This document shows, piece by piece, positions 1 to 7,344 of a stretch of DNA of 18,460 nucleotides. The notes beneath the pieces were generated by a model. It was not told where the DNA came from. It saw only the letters and a list, made by a program, of their open reading frames with translations, and searched no databases. The DNA is from Flavobacteriaceae bacterium. GTDB lineage: Bacteria; Bacteroidota; Bacteroidia; Flavobacteriales; Flavobacteriaceae. The stretch's first letter is position 1; each line of letters starts with the position of its first letter. The stretch spans positions 1-18,460 of the forward strand of contig JABDPL010000189.1 of assembly GCA_013042825.1 (NCBI GenBank). Reading direction: 5' to 3'. The position numbers were made by a program, and so were the translations under genes.

Positions 1-1675
1 GGCCGGTACTATCAACAAAATTCCGGAGAAGATCGACTTCTGATGATGATTTCTTGGCGTATGAAAGAATAAAACTGTTTTCCTGTGCGGTTGGGATCTG
101 GTAATATTTAGGATTCCCATTGTAATAGGCTTGTTTTGAATATTTAACAAGACTTACTATAGACATTGGCCGCGACAATTCATCAATCTCGGATATCTCC
201 TCTTCCAACTGGTTCATGCGCTTGAGCGTGGCCAGTTTCATGACACCTTTTTTGCGTTTGGTATCAATCATGAATTCCAGGGGCATTATACCGTCATATT
301 CCTGTTCAAAAAATCGAATATCCTTAAAAAACTCTGCTTTTTTGGGCATGTCCTCGATAAGGCTGCCGGAGATCCTGATCTGATAGATCCCGATGATGCT
401 GGCTACCAGTAAAATAAGAGAAGTGACATAGATGGTGATCTTTCTGTGCTTCACCACATGCTCCATCCAATCGACAAAACCGTTGATCCAACGTTTATTG
501 AGATGTTTCAGATGTTTATCCTTGGGCATGGGCATAAAACTGTATATGATTGGAATGATCAAAAGGCATAACATAAAAATGGCCAATATGCTTAGGGAAG
601 CCACCGTTCCAAATTCCTGCAATAAGGTACTTTTTGTAAAAATGAAAGCCGCGAATCCCGAGGCCGTGGTCACGTTGGTCATAAGGGTGGCATTTCCGAT
701 TTTGGTTATCACCCGTTGAAGGGACTTCGCCATATTTCCATGTTTCCGCACCTCATGCTGGTATTTATTGATCAGGAAGATACAATTCGGAATTCCTATA
801 ACTATTATGACTGGTGGGATCAGCGCGGTTAAAACGGTTATTTCATATTCAAATGCGCCCAGAATTCCGAATGTCCACATAACCCCAATAATAACGACAA
901 CAACGGAAATAAAGGTTGCCCTGAACGATCTGAAAAAGAAAAAGAAGATCAAAGAGGTCACCAACAAGGCAACAGATATGAACTTGCCGATTTCACTAAT
1001 TATCAACTGAGAGTTGAGCGTTCTGATGTAAGGCATACCTGAAATTCTGACATCAAGACCGGTCTCTTTCTCGAATGCATTTACCGTCTGTTTAAATTCA
1101 TTCAGTATGAAATCTTTCCGTTTGGGGGTATTTACAATCTCCTTCTTAAGATATATGGCTGTTCTTACGGTCTCCGAATCACTGTTATACAGAAATTTAT
1201 CGTAAAAAGGATAAGATGTTTTAAGGTTGTATCTTAAATCATTAAGTTCCTGGAGGGAATTGATACTATCAGGGACAATGGACTCCATGTCAAATTTCTG
1301 AAGCTTCTGGTTCTTGACCAGCTTCTGAATTTTATTCAGGGAGATCACCGTTTCAACGGCTTCAAAATCAGCAAAACTCTCAGAAAACCTGTTCCAAGCA
1401 TTAAAATTATCAACGGAAAATAGCGAACTGTCCTTTATACCAATGACAATTAAGTTCCCTTCTTCACCAAAGGTGTCGATAAAACGATTGTATTCTATAT
1501 TAACCGGATGTTTATCGGGCAGCAGGTTTGCTTCGGTATAGGTAAAACGCATTTTCTCCCACTGGGTAGAGAGCAAGTATGTTGCTAGTAAAAGTGCAAC
1601 TATGATCAGAATACGATTTCGGAGGATCAATCGTGCGATTGTTTCCCAAAAACCAACCGAAAACAGTTTAATCAT
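1..1675 (-). CDS. RND/MMPL-family transporter, N-terminal 558 residues (partial, runs off left edge)
   Basis: This is an inner-membrane transporter-like protein of the RND superfamily (MMPL / SSD-type branch). The frame is open from an ATG at 1673-1675 to the window edge, so only the N-terminal half or so is present. A first membrane helix lies at about residues 20-37 (RNRILIIVALLLATYLL). A periplasmic domain follows to about 228, then a block of hydrophobic helices at about 231-248, 254-276, 282-303, 338-348 and 357-381, and another helix at about 411-432 that begins the second half. This 1 + 5 arrangement followed by a second repeat is the RND/MMPL pattern. In Bacteroidota such proteins are annotated as efflux or lipid/hopanoid-type exporters; the substrate cannot be told here. 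A good promoter box lies just upstream (1695-1702), so it is probably transcribed separately from the DUF5686-type gene before it. No frameshift is visible. Confidence 0.88.
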   Translation of the reverse strand, partial: MIKLFSVGFWETIARLILRNRILIIVALLLATYLLSTQWEKMRFTYTEANLLPDKHPVNIEYNRFIDTFGEEGNLIVIGIKDSSLFSVDNFNAWNRFSESFADFEAVETVISLNKIQKLVKNQKLQKFDMESIVPDSINSLQELNDLRYNLKTSYPFYDKFLYNSDSETVRTAIYLKKEIVNTPKRKDFILNEFKQTVNAFEKETGLDVRISGMPYIRTLNSQLIISEIGKFISVALLVTSLIFFFFFRSFRATFISVVVVIIGVMWTFGILGAFEYEITVLTALIPPVIIVIGIPNCIFLINKYQHEVRKHGNMAKSLQRVITKIGNATLMTNVTTASGFAAFIFTKSTLLQEFGTVASLSILAIFMLCLLIIPIIYSFMPMPKDKHLKHLNKRWINGFVDWMEHVVKHRKITIYVTSLILLVASIIGIYQIRISGSLIEDMPKKAEFFKDIRFFEQEYDGIMPLEFMIDTKRKKGVMKLATLKRMNQLEEEISEIDELSRPMSIVSLVKYSKQAYYNGNPKYYQIPTAQENSFILSYAKKSSSEVDLLRNFVDSTG

Positions 1676-1694
1676 GGCGCTTTTTTAATGTGGG

Positions 1695-1702
1695 CAAAGG
1701 TA
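1695..1702 (-). promoter_or_regulatory. Candidate -7 promoter box of the RND/MMPL gene
   Basis: The minus strand reads TACCTTTG, an exact match to the Bacteroidota -7 consensus TAnnTTTG. It would start transcription about 13 bases before the ATG at 1675. No clear TTG -33 element is found 17-21 bases upstream, which lowers confidence. Confidence 0.45.
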
Positions 1703-1749
1703 CTAAACTAGGGCCTATAAACGTCTGGCTTTATAAATATCTTAAGGAA

Positions 1750-3033
1750 TTAAAGGCTGAGGTTGAAAGTGAATTTCAAGGCGAGGTTATCTTCGAATTT
1801 TGGCAAATGATAGGCGCCATATCGATAAGAAAAACTCAGGCCGAATCCGAGGAGTAATTTGTTGAGCTCTATCCCTGATTCAGTAAAACCCTGTTCCAGG
1901 GTTTTGAATTGGATGTTTTCGTGTCGGTTGATATTTCTCATATCGCCGACGGCAAATTTTGTTAAGAGCACCAGCTGAGGTTTGAACCTGGGTGAAATAT
2001 GGAACGGTTTTAGTCGGTGCTTGAGAATGAGGGTCGCAAATCGATCTGAAAAGAATTCATTGAAATACATGGTCTCAAAACTATTGGTACCTGCAATGGA
2101 AAACCGCCTCAAAATAGTCTCCTTGTTTACGTTATTGGGATAGGCATGGTACAGGTATTGAAGAGGTGCCTCTCCGTTGGCAATGCCTCCCATAAGGGTG
2201 ATTTCGGTTAGGGAGTTGTTTTTATGGTCCATTTGATGCACCGCGCGGAAGTCTAATTTGGAGAATTCGAGTTCGCCATCAAAGAAATCGCTGAATGCTT
2301 TGGTATATTGAAAAGTAAAATTAGGAAATCCCTTCTCGGTCTCTCTAAGGCTGTTATCGATGTATTCGAAATTGCTGAAAGGACTCCACTGAGCCGTAAT
2401 CCTAACCGATGTGATATCGTAATCAGACAGGGCGCTTCCATCTGGCAGCCGGAAGACGTAATTGTATGTTGGCCTTATATATCTGAGGGCGAATTGCGTC
2501 TCTGCAACAACCTTCTTGAAGATCTGGTGTTCGATATTAAGAGTTTTGGAAATGTGCCTGTGAAACAGATCGATGTTCAACAAGCGGGGTTCAAAAAGTT
2601 GAAAAAGGCGCTTATCAGTGAGGAAACCTGAGCTACCGGTTTCTTCTAGATCATCGGTATATGCCAGATTAATCCAGGTATTTCGTTTTGGTGATATTCT
2701 AAAACCCCCACCAATACTGTACTTGAATTGTTCATCGCGAAACCCGTATACAACGTAGGCATTGAGCCGGTATGCCTCGGAAAAAGTAGTATTGGTCACA
2801 CCGCCTAAACCGCTTCTAAGGGCTTCATACTGATTATATTTCAGTAGATATCTGAGATCGAAATTGAAATATTTTGTTGGTAAATATCCATCGCCCACCA
2901 GTTGCAACAGGAAAGCTTTTTTTGTGCTATCCCGGCTTACGGTATCTTGTTCAATGAATCCTTGATTGCGTTGTTGTGCCTGACACTGGAAATACCCTAT
3001 TAGACTTAAGGCGATAAAACAGCAAAGTCTCAT
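1750..3033 (-). CDS. Short stand-alone DUF5686-type outer-membrane beta-barrel protein
   Basis: The protein has 427 residues and is probably an outer-membrane beta-barrel. It begins with a signal peptide (MRLCCFIALSLIGYFQCQAQ, cut near residue 20). The rest consists of alternating polar/hydrophobic strands and ends in FTFNLSL, a typical barrel C-terminus. The segment around residues 68-120 (NQYEALRSGLGGVTN, then a Tyr/Gly-rich strand region) resembles, from memory, the C-terminal half of Bacteroidota DUF5686 proteins. Those are usually about 800 residues long, with an N-terminal carboxypeptidase-regulatory-like domain. That domain is absent here, and the upstream space is filled by frr, so this is a genuine short form rather than a visible frameshift. 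It sits 58 bases after frr and before the transporter gene, and may be read from the pyrH-frr transcript, since no good promoter box was found. Function is unknown. Confidence 0.72.
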   Translation of the reverse strand: MRLCCFIALSLIGYFQCQAQQRNQGFIEQDTVSRDSTKKAFLLQLVGDGYLPTKYFNFDLRYLLKYNQYEALRSGLGGVTNTTFSEAYRLNAYVVYGFRDEQFKYSIGGGFRISPKRNTWINLAYTDDLEETGSSGFLTDKRLFQLFEPRLLNIDLFHRHISKTLNIEHQIFKKVVAETQFALRYIRPTYNYVFRLPDGSALSDYDITSVRITAQWSPFSNFEYIDNSLRETEKGFPNFTFQYTKAFSDFFDGELEFSKLDFRAVHQMDHKNNSLTEITLMGGIANGEAPLQYLYHAYPNNVNKETILRRFSIAGTNSFETMYFNEFFSDRFATLILKHRLKPFHISPRFKPQLVLLTKFAVGDMRNINRHENIQFKTLEQGFTESGIELNKLLLGFGLSFSYRYGAYHLPKFEDNLALKFTFNLSL

Positions 3034-3091
3034 GTGTGATACATCAGAACCGGGGGAGAATAGAAAGACGATAACATGCCTGGAGCTACGA

Positions 3092-3646
3092 TCATACGGT
3101 CATGATCTCTTTTTCTTTGACATGGTACATATCATCGATCTTCTGGATATACTTATCGGTTAACTCCTGAATATCGATCTCGGCATTGTCCTGCCAATCC
3201 TCCGAAATATCAAGTTTTTTAAGTTCGTGGTGCGCGTCTTTTCTTGCATTACGCACACCTACCTTTGCATCTTCAGCTTCAGATTTGGCTTGTTTTGACA
3301 ATTGCAAACGGCGTTCTTCTGTCAACACGGGAACATTGATTATAATTGATTCACCATTGTTCATCGGGTTGAATCCCAAATTAGCGACCATAATAGCACG
3401 TTCGATCTCACCGAGCATTGATTTCTCCCAGGGCTGAACGGTAATCGTACGTCCGTCTGGGGTATTAACATTGGAAACCTGGTTAAGCGGTGTCATTGAG
3501 CCATAATATTCAACCATCACGCTGCCCAACATTGAAGGGCTTGCTTTTCCTGCCCGGATGTTTGCCAGCTCTTTTTCCAGATGCTCGATGGCATGATCCA
3601 TTGCCTCCTTGGTGGTTTCTAATAAAATTTGTACGTCTTCTTCCAT
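3092..3646 (-). CDS. frr: Ribosome recycling factor
   Basis: RRF works with EF-G to split the post-termination ribosome in the cytoplasm so that subunits can be reused. The 184-residue product starts MEEDVQILLETTKEAMDHAI. It carries the family signature NIRAGKASPSML near residues 38-49, the PLTEERR-like stretch (here PVLTEERRLQLSKQAKSEAE, about 108-127) and the conserved helical tail with VRNARKDA. The length equals the usual bacterial RRF. An in-frame ATG lies 27 bases further upstream (3673), but the nine extra residues are not family-like, so the start at 3646 is preferred. It lies 47 bases after pyrH, the usual bacterial pyrH-frr pairing. Confidence 0.97.
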   Translation of the reverse strand: MEEDVQILLETTKEAMDHAIEHLEKELANIRAGKASPSMLGSVMVEYYGSMTPLNQVSNVNTPDGRTITVQPWEKSMLGEIERAIMVANLGFNPMNNGESIIINVPVLTEERRLQLSKQAKSEAEDAKVGVRNARKDAHHELKKLDISEDWQDNAEIDIQELTDKYIQKIDDMYHVKEKEIMTV

Positions 3647-3693
3647 CGTTCTAATTTTTAATCCAACATTCAAAAATCAAGCCAAAACAACCG

Positions 3694-4401
3694 TTACAGG
3701 TTAACAGTAGTGCCTACGTTCTCGCCTGATACCACTTTAAGAAGGTTACCTTTTTTGTTCATGTCGAATACGATGATCGGGAGCTTATTTTCCTGGCTAA
3801 GGGTAAAGGCCGTAGTATCCATGACCTTGAGACCCTTTTGCAGAACATCATCAAAACTAATGTAATCAAATTTAACGGCTTTACTATCCTTTTCCGGATC
3901 TGAGGTATAGATACCGTCAACACGCGTACCTTTCAAAATCACATCGGCTTCGACCTCTATGGCGCGTAACACAGCCGCCGAATCTGTCGTGAAATACGGA
4001 TTCCCGGTGCCTCCTCCAAAAATAACCACCCGGCCTTTTTCCAGATGCCTTAAGGCTCTTCTTCTGATAAAAGGTTCAGCAACCTCATTGATCTTTATTG
4101 CCGATTGCAACCTTGTGGGAACTCCTGCATCTTCCAGGGCGCTTTGTAAAGCCAGGCCATTTATAATAGTTGCCAGCATTCCCATATGATCGGCTTGTAC
4201 CCGATCCATACCATTACTGGCACCGGCAACACCCCTGAAGATGTTCCCGCCACCTATTACAATGGCAACCTCGACACCAAATTCAGTGATTTGTTTGATG
4301 TCATGGGCATATTCTGATAATCGAATAGGATCGATCCCGTATTGCCTGGTTCCCATAAGGGCTTCTCCCGAAAGTTTAAGAAGAATTCTTTTGTATTTCA
4401 T
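3694..4401 (-). CDS. pyrH: UMP kinase (uridylate kinase)
   Basis: This cytoplasmic amino-acid-kinase-fold enzyme phosphorylates UMP to UDP with ATP, the step that feeds UTP and CTP synthesis. The 235-residue protein starts MKYKRILLKLSGEALMG, the classic N-terminal phosphate-binding strand. It has the glycine-rich VIGGGNIFRG near 48-57, the MGMLATIINGLALQSAL segment for the UMP site, and GGGTGNPYFTTDSAAVLRA near 129-147. Bacterial PyrH is normally hexameric and activated by GTP; I infer the same here. The gene follows the tsf terminator and has a perfect -7 promoter box (4474-4481), so it probably heads a separate pyrH-frr unit with a 5' leader of about 65 bases containing an inverted repeat. 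Confidence 0.98.
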   Translation of the reverse strand: MKYKRILLKLSGEALMGTRQYGIDPIRLSEYAHDIKQITEFGVEVAIVIGGGNIFRGVAGASNGMDRVQADHMGMLATIINGLALQSALEDAGVPTRLQSAIKINEVAEPFIRRRALRHLEKGRVVIFGGGTGNPYFTTDSAAVLRAIEVEADVILKGTRVDGIYTSDPEKDSKAVKFDYISFDDVLQKGLKVMDTTAFTLSQENKLPIIVFDMNKKGNLLKVVSGENVGTTVNL

Positions 4402-4421
4402 ATACTGTTGTTTGGCGGGAA

Positions 4422-4467
4422 TCAGGTGGGTTGTTGATTTGGATAATCATCGGAAAATATCACCTGA
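4422..4467 (-). other. Inverted repeat in the pyrH 5' leader
   Basis: On the plus strand TCAGGTG (4422-4428) and CACCTGA (4461-4467) are perfect 7-base reverse complements. The second arm begins almost exactly where transcription from the 4474-4481 box should start, so the mRNA could fold its 5' end onto a site about 20 bases before the pyrH start codon. The loop is 32 bases. This may be chance. Confidence 0.3.
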
Positions 4468-4473
4468 ACCGTA

Positions 4474-4481
4474 CAAATATA
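4474..4481 (-). promoter_or_regulatory. Candidate -7 promoter box for pyrH-frr
   Basis: The minus strand reads TATATTTG, an exact TAnnTTTG match. It lies between the tsf terminator and pyrH and gives a predicted start about 66 bases before the pyrH ATG. No TTG -33 element is visible at the usual spacing. Confidence 0.5.
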
Positions 4482-4552
4482 GTACACAAAATCTAAACCC
4501 CTCCACCCTTCATTAATATTTTTGAAATAGGATTGTTAAAGATAAAGGGCAC

Positions 4553-4580
4553 AAAAAAAGCCTCGATATTCGAGGCTTTT
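4553..4580 (-). terminator. Intrinsic terminator after tsf
   Basis: Read on the minus strand, an 11-base perfect stem (AAAAGCCTCGA / TCGAGGCTTTT) closes on a 3-base loop and runs into a string of seven U residues. It lies 20 bases past the tsf stop codon. It separates the ribosomal-protein/EF-Ts unit from pyrH-frr. Confidence 0.9.
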
Positions 4581-4600
4581 ACCAATTTATTAGTTCTGCA

Positions 4601-5425
4601 TTAGGAGCCAAGGGCAACACGCTCGAATCCTGTAATTTCAACATCACCATAGGTCTTGACATAGGCTGCAACACTAACTTTGCTGTCCTTTATAAAGGCC
4701 TGGTTAACAAGCGTGTTATCCTTAAAGAATCGCTTTAATTTTCCCTGAGCTATATTATCTAGCATGGCTTCAGGTTTACCTTCGGCACGAAGCTGATCTT
4801 TGGCTATTTCAATTTCTTTTTCGATAACAGCAGAATCAACAGCGTCCTCATTCAAAGCAATAGGATTCATCGCTGCAGCCTGCATGGCCACATCCTTCGC
4901 TGCAACATCTGCATTATCAACACTCGCCGAAAGTCCGACCAGGGTAGCGATCTTATTTCCAGCATGGATGTATGATCCTACATAGGGGGCTTTTAAAGTT
5001 CTGAATCCACCAATTTCAATTTTTTCTCCGATTACTCCGGTTTGCTCGGTTAACTTTTCAGAAACGGTAATGCCGTTAAACGAAGCGTTCATAAAGGAAT
5101 CCAGTGAATCATGCTCGAGAGCGATTTTCGCCAAATCCTTAGCCAGGCTTACAAAGCCCTCGTTCTTGGCAACGAAATCGGTTTCACAGTTCAGAGAGAC
5201 GATTACACCATTGGTCTTGTCATCGGATACTTGAGCGATAACCGCACCTTCGCTTGATTCGCGATCGGCTCTTTTGGCGGCCACCTTCTGTCCTTTTTTA
5301 CGGAGGATCTCAATTGCTTTGTCGAAATCTCCTTCGGCCTCAACCAGTGCATTTTTGCAATCCATCATGCCGGCACCGGTAGCTTTTCTTAGTTCATTAA
5401 CTTGAGAAGCAGTTATTTTTGTCAT
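4601..5425 (-). CDS. tsf: Translation elongation factor Ts
   Basis: EF-Ts is the cytoplasmic nucleotide-exchange factor that releases GDP from EF-Tu during elongation. From the chosen start the product has 274 residues and begins MTKITASQVNELRKATGAG. The UBA-like N-terminal domain carries TGAGMMDCKNAL near 15-26 and the KKGQKVAAKRADRES stretch near 43-57. The EF-Tu contact motif LNCETDFVAKNEGF follows near 77-90, so the catalytic TDFV is intact. An ATG two codons upstream (5431) would add Met-Ile. I chose 5425 because related proteins start M-x-KITA, but the A-rich AAAGAA just upstream leaves both possible. It follows rpsB by 56 bases and ends at a strong terminator. Confidence 0.97.
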   Translation of the reverse strand: MTKITASQVNELRKATGAGMMDCKNALVEAEGDFDKAIEILRKKGQKVAAKRADRESSEGAVIAQVSDDKTNGVIVSLNCETDFVAKNEGFVSLAKDLAKIALEHDSLDSFMNASFNGITVSEKLTEQTGVIGEKIEIGGFRTLKAPYVGSYIHAGNKIATLVGLSASVDNADVAAKDVAMQAAAMNPIALNEDAVDSAVIEKEIEIAKDQLRAEGKPEAMLDNIAQGKLKRFFKDNTLVNQAFIKDSKVSVAAYVKTYGDVEITGFERVALGS

Positions 5426-5481
5426 GATCATTTCTTTTATTAGGGGTCTTAGATTTTATTTTATATTCCCCCGGTATTGAT

Positions 5482-6261
5482 TTATTCTTCTTCTTTTTTA
5501 GCTTCTTTAGCTTCTTTAGCTTCTTTAGCTTTGGCTTCAGATTCAACAGCGGCCACCTTGGCTGCTTTTTCAGCTTGTCTTTCGGCCAGGCCTTCAGCCA
5601 CTGCATTTGTAGTATGCTCTAATATTTTGGTTATCGATTTAGAGGCATCGTCATTTGATGGGATCACATAATCGATTTTCCTTGGATCGGAATTTGTGTC
5701 AACCATTGCAAAAATCGGAATATTTAGCTTCTGAGCTTCCTTTATCGCAATGTGTTCACGCTTGATATCAACGACGAACAGCGCTCCTGGCAACCTGGTC
5801 ATATCGACAATTGAACCTAAGTTCTTTTCCAACTTCGCACGCTGGCGATCTACCTGAAGCCTTTCCTTTTTAGACAGGGTATTGAAAGTGCCGTCCTTTT
5901 TCATGCGATCGATTGAAGCCATCTTTTTGACCGCCTTTCTGATCGTCACAAAATTCGTTAGCATGCCACCAGGCCAGCGCTCGGTGATATAAGGCATATT
6001 TACCTTATTGGCTTTATCGGCAACAATGTCTTTAGCTTGTTTTTTTGTTGCAACGAAAAGAATCTTTCTTCCTGATGCCGCGATCTTGCTCAAGGCTTTA
6101 CAGGCTTCGTCAAGTTTTGCTGCTGTTTTGTAAAGGTTGATGATATGGATGCCGTTACGCTCCATGTAAATGTAGGGAGCCATATTAGGGTCCCATTTTC
6201 TTGTGAGGTGTCCGAAGTGTACCCCACAGTCAAGTAATTCTTTGACTTCTACTTTAGCCAT
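5482..6261 (-). CDS. rpsB: 30S ribosomal protein S2
   Basis: S2 binds the small ribosomal subunit near the head-body junction and is needed for S1 docking. The 259-residue protein starts MAKVEVKELLDCGVHFGHLT, with the family signature continuing to KWDPNMAPYIYMERNGIHII. The RWPGGMLTNF motif is near 93-102, and the conserved NIPIFAMVDTNSDP segment near 180-193. The last 25 or so residues form a charged Lys/Glu/Ala tail (repeats of KEA, ending KKEEE), encoded by a 9-base tandem repeat. Such acidic-basic tails vary between species. The gene lies 140 bases after rpsI, and that gap contains a long stem-loop that could be a regulatory leader. It is followed by tsf, the near-universal rpsB-tsf pair. 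Confidence 0.98.
   Translation of the reverse strand: MAKVEVKELLDCGVHFGHLTRKWDPNMAPYIYMERNGIHIINLYKTAAKLDEACKALSKIAASGRKILFVATKKQAKDIVADKANKVNMPYITERWPGGMLTNFVTIRKAVKKMASIDRMKKDGTFNTLSKKERLQVDRQRAKLEKNLGSIVDMTRLPGALFVVDIKREHIAIKEAQKLNIPIFAMVDTNSDPRKIDYVIPSNDDASKSITKILEHTTNAVAEGLAERQAEKAAKVAAVESEAKAKEAKEAKEAKKEEE
5500..5532. repeat. 9-base tandem repeat inside the rpsB 3' end
   Basis: AGCTTCTTT is repeated three times exactly (5500-5526) and continues as a partial fourth copy. On the coding strand each unit is AAAGAAGCT, giving Lys-Glu-Ala. Because the unit is a multiple of three, slippage would change tail length without breaking the frame. Confidence 0.85.
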
Positions 6262-6291
6262 TTTGTAATAGTTTACGTTCTGTTAATTAGC

Positions 6292-6337
6292 AATGACCAA
6301 GTGGCTTTTGAAAGGCCTCGACCATTTAGATGCTAAA
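6292..6337 (-). promoter_or_regulatory. Candidate structured leader of rpsB (possible S2 autoregulatory RNA)
   Basis: In the 140-base gap between rpsI and rpsB the minus strand can fold into a 35-base stem-loop (6292-6326). The outer helix has nine consecutive pairs (AAUGGUCGA with UUGGUCAUU, of which three are G-U). A two-base bulge follows, then GGC/GCC, a single-base bulge, two U-A pairs and a UCAA loop. A competing or stacked small hairpin, UUUAG-CAU-CUAAA, lies at 6325-6337 and shares two bases with it. There is no U-run, so this is not a terminator. The stem ends 30 bases before the rpsB start. In E. coli S2 represses its own operon through the rpsB leader; the same role here is inference. 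Confidence 0.45.
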
Positions 6338-6401
6338 CTAAAACCTGCGTCCATCATAATCAGGACACATGGATAACAAAAACTGGTTAATAAAAAATAT
6401 G

Positions 6402-6788
6402 TTAACGTTTTGAGAACTGGAACTTCTTCCGGGCTTTCTTCTGTCCGAATTTCTTGCGTTCCACCATTCTCGGGTCCCGGGTCAACAGACCTTCGGGTTT
6501 TAATATCGCTCTGTTTTCTTCATTCAACTCGCACATGGCCCTGGAAAGTGCAAGACGCACGGCTTCGGCCTGACCTGTAACACCACCACCATAGACATTT
6601 ACCTTAATGTCGAAATTCTTTTCATTTCCGGTCATAGCCAATGGCTGATTCACTTTATATAGTAATGTGTCGGTCGGAAAGTAAGACTTGACATCTCGCT
6701 TGTTCACAGTAATATTACCCTTGCCTTCTGAAACATATACACGGGCAACGGCTGTCTTTCTTCGTCCTATTTTGTGAATAACCTCCAT
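6402..6788 (-). CDS. rpsI: 30S ribosomal protein S9
   Basis: S9 is a small-subunit head protein whose C-terminal tail reaches the P-site tRNA. The 128-residue product starts MEVIHKIGRRKTAVARVYVS and has the usual GNITVNKRDVKSYFP segment. The core NVYGGGVTGQAEAVRLALSRA lies near 64-84, and LTRDPRMVERKKFGQKKARK leads to the C-terminal end KFQFSKR. The invariant terminal Lys-Arg that contacts tRNA is present. Its ATG overlaps the rplM stop by one base (TAATG), which fits translational coupling with L13. It is followed by a 140-base gap before rpsB with no terminator, so transcription probably continues into rpsB. Confidence 0.98.
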   Translation of the reverse strand: MEVIHKIGRRKTAVARVYVSEGKGNITVNKRDVKSYFPTDTLLYKVNQPLAMTGNEKNFDIKVNVYGGGVTGQAEAVRLALSRAMCELNEENRAILKPEGLLTRDPRMVERKKFGQKKARKKFQFSKR

Positions 6789-7243
6789 TAGTTAAATTCG
6801 TTTAGATTTATCATTTTTGGCTTCTGAGCATCATGATCATGCGCAGCACCAACATATACTTTTAAATTTCTGAACAGCGCAGCACCCAATTTATTCTTTG
6901 GCAACATGCCTTTCACTGATTTTTCAATCAGGCGCGTCGGATCTTTTTCAAAAAGCTCCCTGGCTGTGAGTGAACGCTGACCTCCCGGGTATCCTGTGTG
7001 GCGCAAGTATTCCTTGTCTGACCACTTTTTCCCCGTCAAGTTTACCTTCTCTGCATTGATCACAATGACGTTATCACCACAATCTACATGCGGGGTGAAA
7101 TTCGGTTTGTGTTTTCCACGGAGCAAAATGGCAACTTTTGAAGCCAAACGGCCTAATGCCTGGCCTTCAGCATCAACCAAAACCCACTCCTTATTAACGG
7201 TAGCTTTGTTGGCCGATTTGGTTTTGTAACTTAAAGTATCCAC
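6788..7243 (-). CDS. rplM: 50S ribosomal protein L13
   Basis: L13 is an early-assembly large-subunit protein. From the GTG at 7241-7243 the product is 151 residues, the normal flavobacterial length, and begins (M)DTLSYKTKSANKATVNKEW. It carries ALGRLASKVA near 32-41, the conserved HVDCGDNVIVINAEKVNLTG (54-73), HTGYPGGQRS (82-91) and KGMLPKNKLG (112-121). An upstream in-frame ATG at 7294 would add 17 residues (MFNGLELRFLSQIKIKR) that are not family-like and would leave a leader of only about 14 bases. I therefore prefer the GTG start, which gives a leader of about 65 bases. It heads the ribosomal unit, driven by the promoter at 7314-7344. Confidence 0.95.
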   Translation of the reverse strand: MDTLSYKTKSANKATVNKEWVLVDAEGQALGRLASKVAILLRGKHKPNFTPHVDCGDNVIVINAEKVNLTGKKWSDKEYLRHTGYPGGQRSLTARELFEKDPTRLIEKSVKGMLPKNKLGAALFRNLKVYVGAAHDHDAQKPKMINLNEFN

Positions 7244-7272
7244 TCGTTTTATTTTTATCTGACTTAAAAACC

Positions 7273-7309
7273 TTAATTCAAGTCCATTAAACAATTCTCT
7301 TCAAAAGAG
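7273..7309 (-). promoter_or_regulatory. Two small hairpins in the rplM leader
   Basis: The transcript expected from the 7314-7344 promoter would begin with CUCUU-UUG-AAGAG (7297-7309), a perfect 5-base stem. A second stem, UUAAU/AUUAA with an 8-base loop (7273-7290), follows. A hairpin at the extreme 5' end can stabilise mRNA; a regulatory role in L13 feedback is possible but unproven. Confidence 0.35.
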
Positions 7310-7313
7310 TTTG

Positions 7314-7344
7314 CAAATTTACGATTATTTATATGATAACCAAA
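7314..7344 (-). promoter_or_regulatory. Promoter of the rplM-rpsI-rpsB-tsf unit
   Basis: On the minus strand TTTG (7344-7341) is followed by a 19-base spacer and TAAATTTG (7321-7314). This is an exact match to the Bacteroidota sigma-factor consensus, TTG then about 19 bases then TAnnTTTG. The predicted start is near 7307-7310, about 65 bases before the rplM GTG. It is the best-formed promoter in the window. Confidence 0.75.

Noticed and set aside
432..1010. Two plus-strand open frames (432-719 and 768-1010) in the left-hand region
   Set aside because: They lie opposite membrane helices of the RND/MMPL gene; hydrophobic-helix codons often give long antisense frames.
2308..2631. 107-codon plus-strand open frame within the DUF5686-type gene
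   Set aside because: The minus-strand frame has a signal peptide and barrel pattern over the same bases, so the plus-strand frame is a shadow.
5500..5532. Repeated units considered as a CRISPR or IS-end repeat
   Set aside because: The units are 9 bases, directly tandem with no spacers, and code in frame for the S2 tail.
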